Part shown: positions 23,075-35,385 of the stretch, one piece after another | Position numbering within the stretch: the stretch's first letter is position 1 | Layout of the letters: the number at the start of each line of letters is the position of its first letter | DNA from: Parietaria judaica | Lineage: Eukaryota; Streptophyta; Magnoliopsida; Rosales; Urticaceae | Assembly: GCA_954871525.1 (NCBI GenBank) | Contig: OX940869.1 | Location: 27,866,001 to 27,930,000 of the forward strand | Direction: 5' to 3' | DNA length: 64,000 nt | Position numbers and translations under genes: made by a program | The notes under the pieces: model-generated | The model's input: only the letters and a program-made list of their open reading frames with translations | Told to the model about the DNA's origin: nothing | Databases searched by the model: none

Positions 23075-25140
23075 GTGCTTTTCTTTCGACAAAGCCTTCG
23101 TCATCGGTCTGCTATGTTTTCTTCAGTGTCAACTCTCTCTATCGCAATGTCCTTCCGATCAACAATATCTATGATCAGATGGTATTATCTGAGCACGTGC
23201 TATAGCTCCGTTGTTGTCACAAAAGAGCTTCACAGGATCACCAATGCTAAGAACTACACCAAGATCGGAAATAAATTTTCTGATCCAGATGGCCTCTTTA
23301 GCAGCATCCGATGCAGCTATGTACTCAGCTTCAGTGGTTGAATCAGCTATTGTAGCTTGCTTACTGCTGTTCCATGTTACAGCTCCACCGTTTAAACAGA
23401 ATACGTATCCTGTTTGTGATTTAAAATCATCCCGGTCTGTCTGAAAACTTGCATCGGTGTAACCGACGATGTTCAGCTGTTCTACTCCACCGTAAATAAG
23501 AGATCTATCCTTGGTCCTGTTAAGGTATTTCAAGATATTCTTTACGGCTGTCCAGTGAAAGTTTCCAGGATTTGCATGGAACCGACTTGTCATGCTGAAG
23601 GCAAAAGCTACATCTGGTCTAGTACATAACATGGCATAACTTGTTGAGCCAATTACCGATGCGTATGGAACTCGTTCCATGCATTTGGTTTCTTCAAGAG
23701 AAATCGGGCTCTGCTTTCTTGAAAGATATGTTTTACGAGTCATTGGAGTGAACCCCTTACCCGATTGGCTCATATTGAATTGTTTAGCTATCTTTTCGAT
23801 GTATGTACTTTGACTTAGGCCCAAGATTCTCTTGGATCTATCCCTTTGGATTTTCACGCCTGGAATATAGGCGGCTTCTCCTAAGTCTTTCATTGAGAAA
23901 CATTTTCTCAACCACTCATTTACTTCAAGGAGTTCAGATGTATTGTTTTTTTATCATCAATATGTCATTGACACAAAGAATCAAGAAGACTATTGCGCTC
24001 CCACTAGTCTTGATGTACACACATGGATCGTCCTTGTTTTTTATGAAACCAAACTTGGTGATTGATTCATCGAAACGACGATTCTAGCTACGAGATGCTT
24101 GCTTAAGACCATAACTTGATCTTTTTAGTTTACATACCTTAGAGGGATTTTCTGATCAATGAAGCCTTCAGGTTGCGACATGTACACATCCTCTTCTAGA
24201 ACTCCATTCAAAAATGCGGTCTTCACATCCATTTGCCAGATTTCACAATCATAAAAAGCGGCAATGGCAAGCAAGATTCGTATGGACTTAAACATGGCAA
24301 CAGGTGAGAATGTTTCATCATAGTCTATCCCATGAATCTGTCGAAACCCGTTTGCGACTAGTCTCCCTTTGTATGTCTGTATGTTGCCATCCATGTCAAT
24401 TTTCTTCTTGAAAATCCATTTGCAGCTAATGGGCATAGACCCTTTGGGTGCATCAACTAGGTCCCAGACCTGGTTGGTATACATGGAGTTCATTTCAAAC
24501 TTCATGGCTTCTAGCCATTTGTCTGAGTCATCTCCAGCCATCGCTTCTTTATAGGTATTAGGTTTGTCATCTTCATCTTCATGAACTGTTTCTTCTTCTA
24601 TAGATACAAGAAAATTCAGTTTATGAGGAATCTGACGATCTCTAATTGACCTTCACGATGTCAGTGTGTAATCAGGTTGCTCATTTATGCCATCTTGTAT
24701 GGCTACATCGTAAAGTATGTTATCTTCTGATTGAGATTCTGCCATGATCTGATCATGATATTCATCAGTTGATGTATGAGCTTCCTTTGTGTCTATCTGC
24801 GTTGTTTCATGATTTTGTTGTTCATATTCTTCTTGAAGAACAATCTTTCTCCCACTGGATTTTCTAGAGATAAAATCTTCTTCTAGAAATATCCCCGTTC
24901 TAGCCACAAAAACTTTGCGACTATTACGGTTGTAGAAGTAATACCCGTGAGTTTCTTTTGGGTATCCCACAAAGTGACATTTGTCTGATCTGGGGCCAAG
25001 TTTCTCTGTAGTCAGTCTTTTGACGTATACTTTGCAACCCCAGATTGTCATGTGTCGCAAACTAGGCTTCCTATAGTACCACATCTGATACACTGTTGTA
25101 GGAACTGTTTTTGATGGCACATAGTTGAGTGTGGTCGCAG
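23075..25140 (-). pseudogene. Copia pol: integrase C-part, RT, RNase H
   Basis: Minus-strand remnants in order. Integrase C-terminal region at 25140-24653 (ATTLNYVPSKTVPTT, then HMTIWGCKVYVK). RT N-terminal half at 24541-24125 (KWIFKKKIDMDG, LVANGFRQ, YDETFSPVA, QMDVKTAFLNG). RT catalytic region at about 24124-23912 is broken, with YVDD decayed to CVND. RT end plus RNase H at 23911-23159 (YLNRTKDRSLIYGG, GYTDASFQ, STTEAEYIAA). Stops and frameshifts separate the pieces and the integrase reading stops abruptly at 25140, a rearrangement junction. It cannot make a working polyprotein. Confidence 0.9.
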
Positions 25141-25502
25141 TTGTTTGATTGAATTATTTGATCATCATAATTAGTCTTGAACAAATTTAAAGTTATGTAA
25201 CAAATAATAAGATTTTTGTAAAGCATTACTCTAATGATTCTAGATACTCCAAATCTTAAACATTTTCAGAGTAAGTTCATGTTATCTTCGTTATTCGAAT
25301 TTTGAGAACAAGTATGCCAAATTTAAAGAAACTTAATCATTACTTTGATCTCAAATTCAAATATATCCAAAAAATTAAACTTAATGGAATTCAATAATAA
25401 CAAGAAACAACAATCATTTTAAATGAAACCTAAAAGTGCTAAATAAGAAGATATTGGATATCTGATTTATGAATAAGACACATCCCATATCTTCTGTTTC
25501 CT

Positions 25503-25840
25503 CGAGCTCCTTATGCATTGCAAATGTTTTCTCTCTCAGAAGTGGCTTTTGCAAAGGAGAAAAACGGACATGGAGCCTTATGCATTCAGTGCTGGCTTAA
25601 ACCAAGGGAAAACGGGCATACAATGTGCCCAGAACATCTGAGGGCTTGGAGAGGTAAAAACTCTTCTGATAAACCCTATTAGTTTTTTTTATTGGAGAGA
25701 TAACATCTCAGATCCATAGATTAAAACACTAATGTTTGTTACTATTTTTCCTTTCAAGCGGCAGCGGGAGCACTATGGATGGGATCTCAGCAGAGAACGA
25801 TATTGACTAGTACTCGAGCGTCTCGAAGAAGGAGTCAGTT
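25503..25840 (+). pseudogene. Possible host exon pair trapped in the retrotransposon
   Basis: One frame is open from 25503 to a GT donor at 25654 (exon-like end G at 25653). An AG acceptor at 25757-25758 resumes in the matching phase, giving CPEHLRAWR then AAAGALWMGSQQRTIL and RASRRRSQ. A phase-matched GT-AG pair with non-repetitive composition suggests two exons of a host gene. I do not recognise the protein. Chance open frames cannot be excluded. Confidence 0.3.
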
Positions 25841-26169
25841 TTTAGTCTGTTTTCGATTCTGTTATTGTTATGTTTGTTTAAGCTATGAATAAACCTCAAT
25901 TTATTTTTGGATATCTTATTTGCATGGATTGATTCTGATATCAATAAAGTGTTATCCAAATAAAAACGTATGTCCAAATAAAAATAATACGTGACATGTT
26001 GTCTTTAACCTATAATCTCTGCCAACTCTAAATTTTGACATGTCAAAAACGTCATTTTTTATCTTCAAAGATTAAAACATAATGATTTTTTCTTAGAGTC
26101 TGCCATTATTTCACTGCTAAAGAATTATGTGACTTAGTCACTTAGTCACAACTTCGCCAATAGTGCCTG

Positions 26170-27846
26170 TTGTCAAAGAGAGTGCGGAAACCACGGTTCC
26201 AAATCAGAACTCAGGGGTACTCAGACGTAGTGCGAGGTTCAAAAGACCGGTTAAACGCTAGTGTTGAAGATCCCATAGGCTTTGAGCAAGCTATGGTTGA
26301 TACTGATAGAAGGGAATGGCAGGAAGTCATGAACCAAGAAATAGAATCAATGGATTCTAACCAAGTCTGGGAACTTGTAGACTTACCGGGTGGCTTCAAA
26401 ACCATTGGCTGTAAGTAGATCTACAAGAGAAAGAGAGGAGTGGACGGGAAGGTTTAAACCTTCAAGGCTAGACTAGTGGCAAAGGGTTTTACCCAGAGAG
26501 AAGGTATGGATTTCGATGAGACCTTCACTCAAGTCGCTAAGTACAAGTCTATTCGGATTCTTATGGCCATAGCCTGTAGTCTCAATTATGAGATTTGACA
26601 GATGGACGTCAAAACCGCTTTCCTGAACGGGTACATTAACGAAAACATCTATATGGACCAACCAGAAGGGTTCGTGCAAAAAGGTCAAGAAGGGAAAGTT
26701 TGTAGATTACTCAAGTGAATTCATGGATTGAAGCAAGCTTCCAGATCCTGGAATCTAAGGTTTGATGAGACCATCAAGACTTATGGATTCATGCAAAACA
26801 TCACTGAGGCCTGCATTTATAAGCTCAATGATGATACCGTGGAGATTTTCCTTATTCTGTACGTCGACGATATTCTTCTCATTGGTAATAATGTGAAGAA
26901 GTTATCGGACGTGAAAGCGTTGTTAGCTACGCAATTCCAAATGAAGGATATGAGAGAAGCCAACTATGTTCTTGGTATCCGTATCTTTAGGGATCGCAAC
27001 AACATGCTTCTGGCCTTATCGCAAGCAGCCTACATAGATAAAGTGCTTGATCGTTTTGCAATGGCAAACTCCAATGGAGGTAATTTATCGACCAGACATG
27101 GAGTATTCCTTGATAGGAAACAATGCCCAACTTCTCCGGAAGAGCAAGACGCGATGAGGCACATACCCTATGCTTCAGCAGTGGGAAGTCTGATGTACGC
27201 TATGCAGTGTACTAGGCCAGACATTTGTTACGCTGTGGGAATTGTTAGCAGGTACCAATCCAACCCTGGTATGGCTCACTAGACAGCAATGAAGAACATT
27301 CTCAAGTATCTTCGGAGAACGAGAGACTATATGTTAGTTTTTTCAGGATCAGAACTAAATCCACTAGGATACAATGACTCGGACTTTATGTTTGACAGAG
27401 ATGCGAGAAAATCGACGTCAGGAGCAGTGTTCACCCTTGCTGGTGGAGCGATATTCTGGAGAAGCGTTAAGCAATCCTGTATCGCAGATTCCACAATGGA
27501 AGCTGAATATGTGGCAGCCTGTGAGGCAGCCAAAAAATCAGTTTGTCTAAAGAATTTCTACATAGAGCTGAGAGTAGTTCCAGATGTAGATGGGCCCCTA
27601 ACGCTGTACTATGACAACAGTGGCGCGGTGGCAAATTCTAAAGAGCCCAAAGACCATAACAAGGCAAAACATATAGAACGCAAATACCATCTCATCAGAG
27701 AGATAGTACGTCGTGGCGATGTAAGGGTTGTGAAAATAGCTTCGGGAGACAATCTGGCTGATCCATTCACCAAGACGTTGCTAAAGAAAATATTCAGGAG
27801 GCATCTAGAGAGTATGGGTCTGAAAGACATGGGTCATCTTCTTTAA
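26170..27846 (+). pseudogene. Second copia relic: RT and RNase H (plus)
   Basis: Plus-strand copia pol, opposite to its surroundings. RT starts near 26300 (WQEVMNQEIESMDSNQVWEL) and continues through QMDVKTAFLNG, KQASRSWN and LYVDDILLIG (intact YVDD). RNase H follows: GYNDSDF, STMEAEYVAA, the DNSGA block, and HIERKYHLIRE. In-frame stops near 26416, 26455, 26597, 26716 and 27280 break it, several looking like tryptophan or glutamine codons turned to stops. Gag, protease and integrase are absent upstream. A polypurine tract and 3' LTR follow, so the relic is 5'-truncated. Confidence 0.9.
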
Positions 27847-27850
27847 GTAC

Positions 27851-27861
27851 AAGTGGGAGAT
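27851..27861 (+). other. Polypurine tract
   Basis: AAGTGGGAGAT directly before the LTR start TGTTGGACAT. It is the usual plus-strand primer site of copia elements and fixes the LTR boundary. Confidence 0.85.
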
Positions 27862-29290
27862 TGTTGGACATATGTCCTTAAACAAGCTGTATTTTCCCTA
27901 GTTGTAAAAGATTTTGACCAAAGTCGTTGAATAAAAGATGTTACTTACTATGTTAATCTTATTATAGTTTCTGGTAGAGTAAAATAGGATGTTTGTTCCA
28001 TAATTCATAAATGATGCAATTATGTTATTATTATCACAACCGAGTCAATGTGAGGAAGAATTAATAATCAAAATGAAGTTAAAATGTCCGTGACTTGATT
28101 AACTGAGTGAGAGCTCATTAATTGGATAAAGTCATTAATGTGACTAAGTGATATAATCCTATTCTGGATTAAGTGTGCGTGTCACACTCACTAGAAGTGC
28201 ATTAAGTATGAAGCAACTTCATACTGGATTGGACCTGACTTAAACTCCGAAAGTTGTCATATAAGACCGTCACTGACAACTTGGAGTTGAGTCACTAGTA
28301 GATGATCAAATGGATATTCGATCTAAGTCCTCCGTGACCTCGAGCCTAGACTGTTGACTTGATTGTTCTTTGATTTAACTGTTAAAGAACACATTTACAG
28401 TCGTTCCCAATTTTACTATTTTGAGAACATGATAGTCAATAGATAAGGGTAGCTTGGTCATAGAAACAGACATCACATAGCGCTCTTCAGAGTCAAGATG
28501 ATTCCCTTGATTGTTAATAGTGAAAATTGAGAGGTACCCGTGCACAACTTATGAATTAAAACCATAAGTGGGTTACTCACAATATTACTTACTGAGTTGA
28601 GGATGAAAATGCAATGAGAGGCAAAACGGTAAAAAATCGTCTGCTCGTGTGTGGATCATAGAGTGAAAGATCAATAACCCGAATTTGATTGTATCAATGG
28701 ACACCTTGCTATAAAGGGAATAATATATACTGTATCAGAGAGTGCAACCTCGGGTTTATAGTGGAATAACACCGAGGTTTGACGAACCACTAGCAGTTCG
28801 TTGGAGCTTCAGTGATTTATGGTCCCCAGGATAGCTCCGGAACGGATGATACGTACGTGATTTTAACATTCGATATGTTTATCATTTGTCAGGATTCATA
28901 AAACTAAAGTATGTGTCAGACTTTGGAAGTTTTATTTTTGACGTGGCAAAAGTACCAAAACTTGATGCTGGAAATTTAACTGATAAAATAAAGTTGAATT
29001 TAGATTTTTCATCAACTGAAAAATTGTTGGAAATTAAATTTTAAGAAACTTTTCTTTTGGGAACCGAGTCGTTTCGACCTATGGTTTGTGATTTAGAGAA
29101 TTTACAAGTTTTCGATCGTTTTCGTAAATATGTGAAATTTAATCACATGTCACGAATTTAATGGTGGTGTTGCACCACGGCATTTAATATGTGATATTGA
29201 GATCAGAGGTTAATAATATAATTTAATTATTTGGATTTAATTATTACTATTCTTATTAATAATTAATTGATAATTAATAGATTTATGTTA

Positions 29291-30088
29291 GGGTTAATTG
29301 CGGCAATAATGCACAACCTTTGGTCAACAGGGGTCTTAGGTCCCCAACCTTTCAAAGTGTGGGAAAAAATTCACAATGTTTGTTGAATATAAAATTCGTT
29401 GGCCCTTCCGTTAGGAATGTTAAATTCTGCTAATGTGGCGTCGTTAAACTGCCAAATAGACTGCAAACTTGTAATATAAATTACATAACCTAATTAATAA
29501 GAATAAATTAAATCATATTTTAATTATGATTCAAAAAATAAAATAAAACTTTAAATTAACGAACATAAGTTATTTAACGCGTAGTTCCTATTTTAAACTC
29601 GTGCTTCAATGTTATTCATATCTTTACTATGTCGTTTTATAAATTACAGTTGTTTTTAATAATCGGTCGTTTTTCCAAAATTTTAGTCGTTTCTAATAAA
29701 CTTTCGCTATGTAATCTTTGCAAATTTTAGTCGTGTTTAATAATTCGTCGTTTTTCAAAATTTTAGTCATGTTCGACGAAGAGTTTGTTAGATTTTTAGG
29801 GGGGAGTAAAAATTATTTATTTAATTTAAAGTATTAATTTGTTTTTTGAATCATAATTAAAATCTGATTTAATTTATTCTTATTAATTAAGTTATGTAAT
29901 TAATATTATAATTAGGCAGTCCATTTAGCAGCTTAACGATGCCACATCAGCAGAATTTAACATCCCTAACGGAAGGACCAATGGATTTTACATTCAACAA
30001 ACGTTGTGTATTTTTTCCACACTTTGAAAGGTTGGGAACCTAAAACCCCTGTTGACCAAAGGTTGTGAATTATTGCCGCAATTAACTC
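29291..30088. mobile_element. Foldback Mutator-like MITE, family B, nested in an LTR
   Basis: 798 bp, with near-identical inverted repeats of about 175 bp starting G(G/A)GTTAATTGCGGCAATAAT. It is flanked by the perfect 9-bp duplication TTTATGTTA (29282-29290 and 30089-30097). No open frame. Its terminus resembles family A (GGGTTAATGACGGCAA), so the two may share a transposase source. Confidence 0.92.
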
Positions 30089-30880
30089 TTTATGTTATTT
30101 GAATAAAATATATATTTGGTATATATATATGAATGTGTAGAAATAATGTGGCCCTAGTAAATATGTGAGTTGGGCTAACACGAATATACTTGGATTTGGA
30201 ATTTCCAAATATGCGGCTTAAGTACCTATGTTTAGGTATTGATGGAAAAACCTAGAAATTAATTTGGTTCATTAGATCGGTCAAGTTTAATCTTAACCGT
30301 TGGATCATGATAATTAATTTGGAAAGCATGGTTTGAAAATGACTTGGTGACCAAGCATGGATTCCGAATATGATTAATTAATTATGTCCATTGGATTAGT
30401 TTAAGCTTTAATCTTAACAATTGGATTGGAAATTAATTAACATGTATATATGGAAATGCAAAATTCGAATGCTTTGTGATGGAGGTCGAATTTTTGCTTG
30501 GTGAACAAGTAATGATGCTTGACTTTATGCTAAATCAATATGGTCCATTAGATTGGTTATGGAATTAATTCCAACCATTGGATCTAGCTTATTGATTTCG
30601 AAATTTCCATATGCATGCATAGAGAATTCGAATTCTCTTATATAAGGAAGTGATTGGATAATTGATTTATTCATGGTTTCCTTATTTGGTTAAATCCCTA
30701 ATTAATCCTAACCATTGGATCATTGGTGATTCAATCTTGACCATTGGTTTGGAGTGATTAATTATATTTGCCCATTATAGAATTCGAAATTCATGCATGG
30801 AAGCTTCCCTTATTGGCTTCTCCATGAGCCTATAAATACAAGACTCATTCTACACATTTCACACACCTTCCCCAGAGCAA

Positions 30881-30983
<103 letters not shown>

Positions 30984-31417
30984 AGAGTCTGCGAATTTCT
31001 TAGCCTCTGATCTCTCTTTTCTGGTTCGGCTTAGTTAGACGTTGTTTTCCGGAAGCTTTAAAAGAACCATCAGTTAAAGTTTTTGCGACGGAGTCCTGCC
31101 GGCGAAGCCCACGCTTCGGTACGCGAAGTCCAGGAGAATATCCCGGAAGATCACGGGAGTTTCCCTCAGCATCGGCGAAGCCCTGCCCAATTCAGAACGC
31201 GCAGTCGAAATCGTCATCACCTGAAGTACGGCTTTATGCATTGGGTCAATAAATGTAAATCTTTAATTCACAGTTTGTATATTTCCTATACACTAGATTT
31301 TTAATAATGAATTTATGAAAAGTTAAATTATTAATAATTTATCAGATCTTGATTCATAGTAATTATCCGATGTTAATACGTTGTACGGAGTAACAAGTTT
31401 TCCGCTTTAAATATTTT

Positions 31418-31834
31418 TTAAATGTTACCCGAACGCATTAGCGGCATATATCGTGATAATATTATCAGGAAACGTAATGAACTTCCCAACATAGCATTCA
31501 TGTTTTCAATTTCTTGACGAATGATCGGAATCATTGTAGAAGACATGAGTCTATGAACATGAATAGATTTCACCACATAATGGTGATAACAAATCCATTC
31601 TTCCTTACTTCCAGATTCTTTGTCATGCATGAATGGTGGTAAGTCAGTGACAATGAACCAAAGCTTGTCAGCTTTTAGCATCTTGTGTAACTCTTCTGAC
31701 CAGATTTCGAAATTGTTTTCCTGGATAGGTTTTTTCTCAACTGCAGCTTTAAACTTTTTCACGGCTTCAAAAGCCAGCAGGTTCATATGATCCATATCTA
31801 TAATATAGATGAGGTTAGTTAAACGATGATACAT
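31418..31834 (-). pseudogene. Copia Gag remnant (minus)
   Basis: About 138 codons on the minus strand. The segment NNFEIWSEELHKMLKADKLW, then YHHYVVKSIHVHRLM and STMIPIIRQEIENMNAM, follows the copia Gag pattern (bind/W-L...capsid-like helix region). It lies between the 5' LTR and pol of the minus-strand element, where Gag is expected. No zinc knuckle remains and the frame ends abruptly near 31418, next to the foreign block. Confidence 0.55.
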
Positions 31835-32196
31835 AACCTTTTAGAATATGAATGAAAATAAATAAATTGACGAGAACAATATTAATTCAATTATGATGCA
31901 TAATTAAGATAAAAGTAATCATGCTTTAATATTATTAGGTCTTTAATAATATTTTGTAATTAAATATATTAGAAAAGTTACCCTAATCAATTCTAATAAT
32001 TTAAGAATAACACACATAAAACAACGGTTGTACTTATATATAATATAATTGCTGACAGTTAGATTAAGAACTTGTTATTAACTCTAACTGGTTTTTTACT
32101 TAGTCTCCGGTGCCTACTCATATTAGGTTCCCTGTTTAGGTTAAATCCTTGTATTGAGTCTGAGGATCTGATCCAGATAAATCTGGATATGGTGTC

Positions 32197-33048
32197 TGTT
32201 AAGATCGGATTTGGTCAAATCCATCCTCAACACAACTCGTGTCGTTTTGTCCATAAACGACATAAGGGAAGGCGAGGAAGTTCATCGCTCGAGGGGGCAA
32301 ACAAGGCGTATCCCCGAGGAGGGTTATCTCCGAGGGGGTTTAACCGCGAGGAGGTATGGCCACGCAAAAGCAGATTGCGATGAAGTGTCCCATCACGTTC
32401 GATGAGGAATTTCGTCATGATGGTTTATGCAGAGCCGAATGACGGCTGACGGGATGTGCATTTAATGAAGCCGACCTACTCACTCGATGAGAAGCATCAG
32501 CGACAAGGCTTGCAGGACCGAATGATGGCTTACGGGATGTGCATTTAATGAAGCCGACCTACTCACTCGATGAGAAGCATCAGCGACGAGGCTTGCAGGA
32601 CCGAGTGACGGCTGACGGGATGCACATTTAATGAAGCTCACCTACCCATAATGACATTCTGCTCGGAAGTGACATAAAGCAGGGATTAACCATGCTTCCC
32701 TCAAATCACTCTGGGGAGCGAATGATTAAAGAGAGAAAAAAGGCGGGAAAGAAGCGAAGAGACATAATGTAAACTCTATAAAAGGCAAGATAAGCCTCAT
32801 TTGTAGAGGTTCGGAAAAAATAGAGAAGAGAGCCCAGGAAAAAGAGAGAATATCCTGTAATAGAAAGGCTAAAGAAATAGAGAAAGCCTTTGTTCTTGAT
32901 CCTTCATCTGTCCAGCTATTCAACGAAAGAAAACCGAGCTCATATCGGAAATATAATAAAACAAAGATATTCACTGATTATTGTTGTTAATTTGTTATTG
33001 GTGATTATTTTTGTGACTGGAAAAGGGCGGTGAAAATCGCCCTCTACA
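32197..33048 (+). mobile_element. Solo LTR nested in the copia leader region
   Basis: 852 bp, starting TGTTAAGATCGG and ending CCCTCTACA, with the perfect 5-bp target duplication GTGTC (32192-32196 and 33049-33053). A TATA-like CTCTATAAAAGG lies near 32776. Neither a primer-binding site nor a polypurine tract adjoins it. It interrupts the 5' interior of the minus-strand copia element, so it is younger. Confidence 0.86.
32434..32650. repeat. 83-bp tandem repeat inside a solo LTR
   Basis: About 2.5 copies with period 83 bp (starts 32435, 32518, 32601), marked by CCGA(A/G)TGA(C/T)GGCT and GATGAGAAGCATCAGCGAC. It sits upstream of the LTR TATA box, where enhancer repeats are common. Confidence 0.92.
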
Positions 33049-33539
33049 GTGTCCTTCCCGTTTTAACATGTTAAGAAAAAGTACCCCACCGGCGTGGCAG
33101 GTCTACTTAGATCCTCCGATACACGTAACGAGGACTCAAAACAAGGAAGGCTTACAACCTAATATAATTGAGGGGTTTTCTTTATTGGTGATCCTTATAT
33201 TAAGTTTTTTATTATTAAATATGTTAAAGGATTTATTCAATAGCAAACTTTGAATGTAGTCATAATCGGATCATGACTATATTCATAATTAAATATTAAG
33301 AGATTGAATCTTGTAAAATTTCTATTTAATGAAAAATCACTCTTAAATATTTAATCAAGCATTCGAAATCTAATTAATACATGTAGTAATTAGATAAAAC
33401 ATATTCTATTCTTATTTAATATTTCATGATAGTAAATCCGATTTACTAAGCTTAGATTTTCAATTATTAAACTAATATGAATTAATTAAAAAAATAATTA
33501 ATTAATATTAATAATAAAAAGAAATTACGGGATCCCCCC

Positions 33540-34179
33540 GCGAGCACGAGTGGGAAACCGTGCTCGCACGGGTTGCCAAAAAGGCAGCCCAGCAGCTTCG
33601 GGCTAGAGCTGGGTTTAAAAACCCAGCCCGTGGGCCTCCCTTTCGGCCCAAAACAGTTTTGGGCTTGGGAGGCCCGACTTAATTGGCCCAGGTCAACAGT
33701 TGACCTGGGTCTGACCTAGATTAGATCAGGGTCAGGTCAAGACCCAGACCTGGGTCGGGTTTTGACTCGGATTCGGGTCGGATCCGTATCGGGTTTTGAA
33801 TAAGGTCGGGTCATGACCCGAGTCCAACTCAGGTCAGCCCGACCCAGGGTCCAGGTCAAACCTGGACCCTTTTGACTTGGGCTGAGTCAGACCCAGGCCA
33901 TGAACCGTGGGCCAGGAACTGTTCCTAGCGCCGTCGTGATCAGGCGGCGGTGATGAGATTGCTGCCGCCACTCACGGTGGTGCTCCGGCGGACGCACCCA
34001 AGTTAAAAAAAATTTATTTTCGGTATTAATTTTTTTTTGAAAAACGCGCACATGGTTTTTTCCGAACAAAATTAATCATAATTAATTCTACGCTACTCCC
34101 ACTAAAAATCGAAGCACATCAAATTTTTTAGAAAATTATTACGATTCTAATGATCTAATTTTTGAAAAATAATCAGACC
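33540..34179 (-). other. GC-rich leader of the minus-strand copia element
   Basis: Between the primer-binding site and Gag. The sequence is rich in short dyads and GACC(C/T)GG/CCGGGTC-type repeats (33660-33900), able to form many alternative stems. No coding frame is supported. Its composition is sharply different from the AT-rich neighbours. Confidence 0.6.
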
Positions 34180-34192
34180 GGCTCTGATACCA
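34180..34192 (-). other. Primer-binding site of the minus-strand copia element
   Basis: On the minus strand TGGTATCAGAGCC, immediately after the 5' LTR end. It matches initiator tRNA-Met and establishes the orientation of the element. Confidence 0.92.
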
Positions 34193-34193
34193 C

Positions 34194-34785
34194 TATTGGG
34201 TTTTTCGATGACTTTTCTCAATCTCGGGTGCGGAAATCCCGTGATATCATCGAGTACCATTCGAATATTAAGATAAAAGATTCGATACGTTACCTGACTT
34301 TTGGTACTTTTGCCAACAGTACCAAAATAGGCCGATTTCTCCATTGATTGCGTGCTCGGGATTGGCGTGGTTTGGATCGTGCCTCACAGATGCAAAGCCT
34401 CTAGCTCGTCCACCACTTCGCTGCGGGAACTTCTCTAAGACCGGAAATATCCTTGATTGACAGCTAGGTCTCTCTTGGTGATTAGACGGCAAAACCGACA
34501 GGAACACGGGGAGAGAAAACTTGTCCTCTGTATTGTTAGAGGAGAGGGCGAATTTTCTTTTCTCTGGAAGCAGGGGATGTCGAATTTGTGAGTTCCCTGT
34601 GGCTTAAATAGCCCACAAGGTTAAATGACCTAATGGGCTTTTGAGCCCAGTAAATGGGTTCAGGCCCATTAAGTCATAATTAATTAATTAATTAACGGTT
34701 TCACAAATATCGTGCTAATTAAATGTGGCCGGGTCAGACCCCAAAAGTCAAACGGAGTCAAATCTCGATCCGGGCATTTCCTACG
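34194..34785 (-). repeat. 5' LTR of the minus-strand copia element
   Basis: 592 bp, matching 21239-21851 with about 5% substitutions and two length differences. Its terminal bases have decayed (CCAATA and CGTAGG in place of CCAACA and TGTAGG). Confidence 0.9.
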
Positions 34786-34790
34786 ATTCG

Positions 34791-35369
34791 AACGGACAAG
34801 TCACGGTAACGGAATTTCCCATTTTATTGCTTCAATTTATAGGTTCTTTGAAGAGTACGTATTGTACTTGTATTGCACATGCAATATGATTAATTATAAT
34901 TAATTAACGAATTATGTATTAATAATGTACTATTCTCGTCTATTAACTACTAATTAAAACCACACAACGACCAAAATAGAAATTAGCGTACAATTTTAGG
35001 TGCATTAAATATCAATTTCATTTATTTTTTTCGCGATATATTAGGCAATTGCCGATACGATATTTTCACCTTCTCAGATCATAATCTTTCAGTGGGTCCC
35101 ACTTCCATTAGTCTTCTCTTCTATCCGCGAAATTTAATTTAATATTTATTTTAGTACAAAAAATAATATACAAAGATAAAAAGGCAAATGTATTTAAATT
35201 TAAAAAATTAATAATCATATATTCAAATTTTATTTGTAATTATCAAAATATTCAAATCTGATAAAATGACGTCTGTGTTATGTGTTTTGATAAGATAATT
35301 TTTTTTTTATTATAAGGATACATGTCCTCAATTATAATTTTATGCAATTAAAATATTTTGACTTTTACA
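34791..35369. other. AT-rich spacer
   Basis: Genomic DNA flanking the copia insertion. No gene seen. Confidence 0.5.
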
Positions 35370-35385
35370 AATAAAATTTGAGTAT

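Noticed and set aside
32211..32405. Overlapping open frames on both strands
   Set aside because: All fall inside the solo LTR at 32197-33048.
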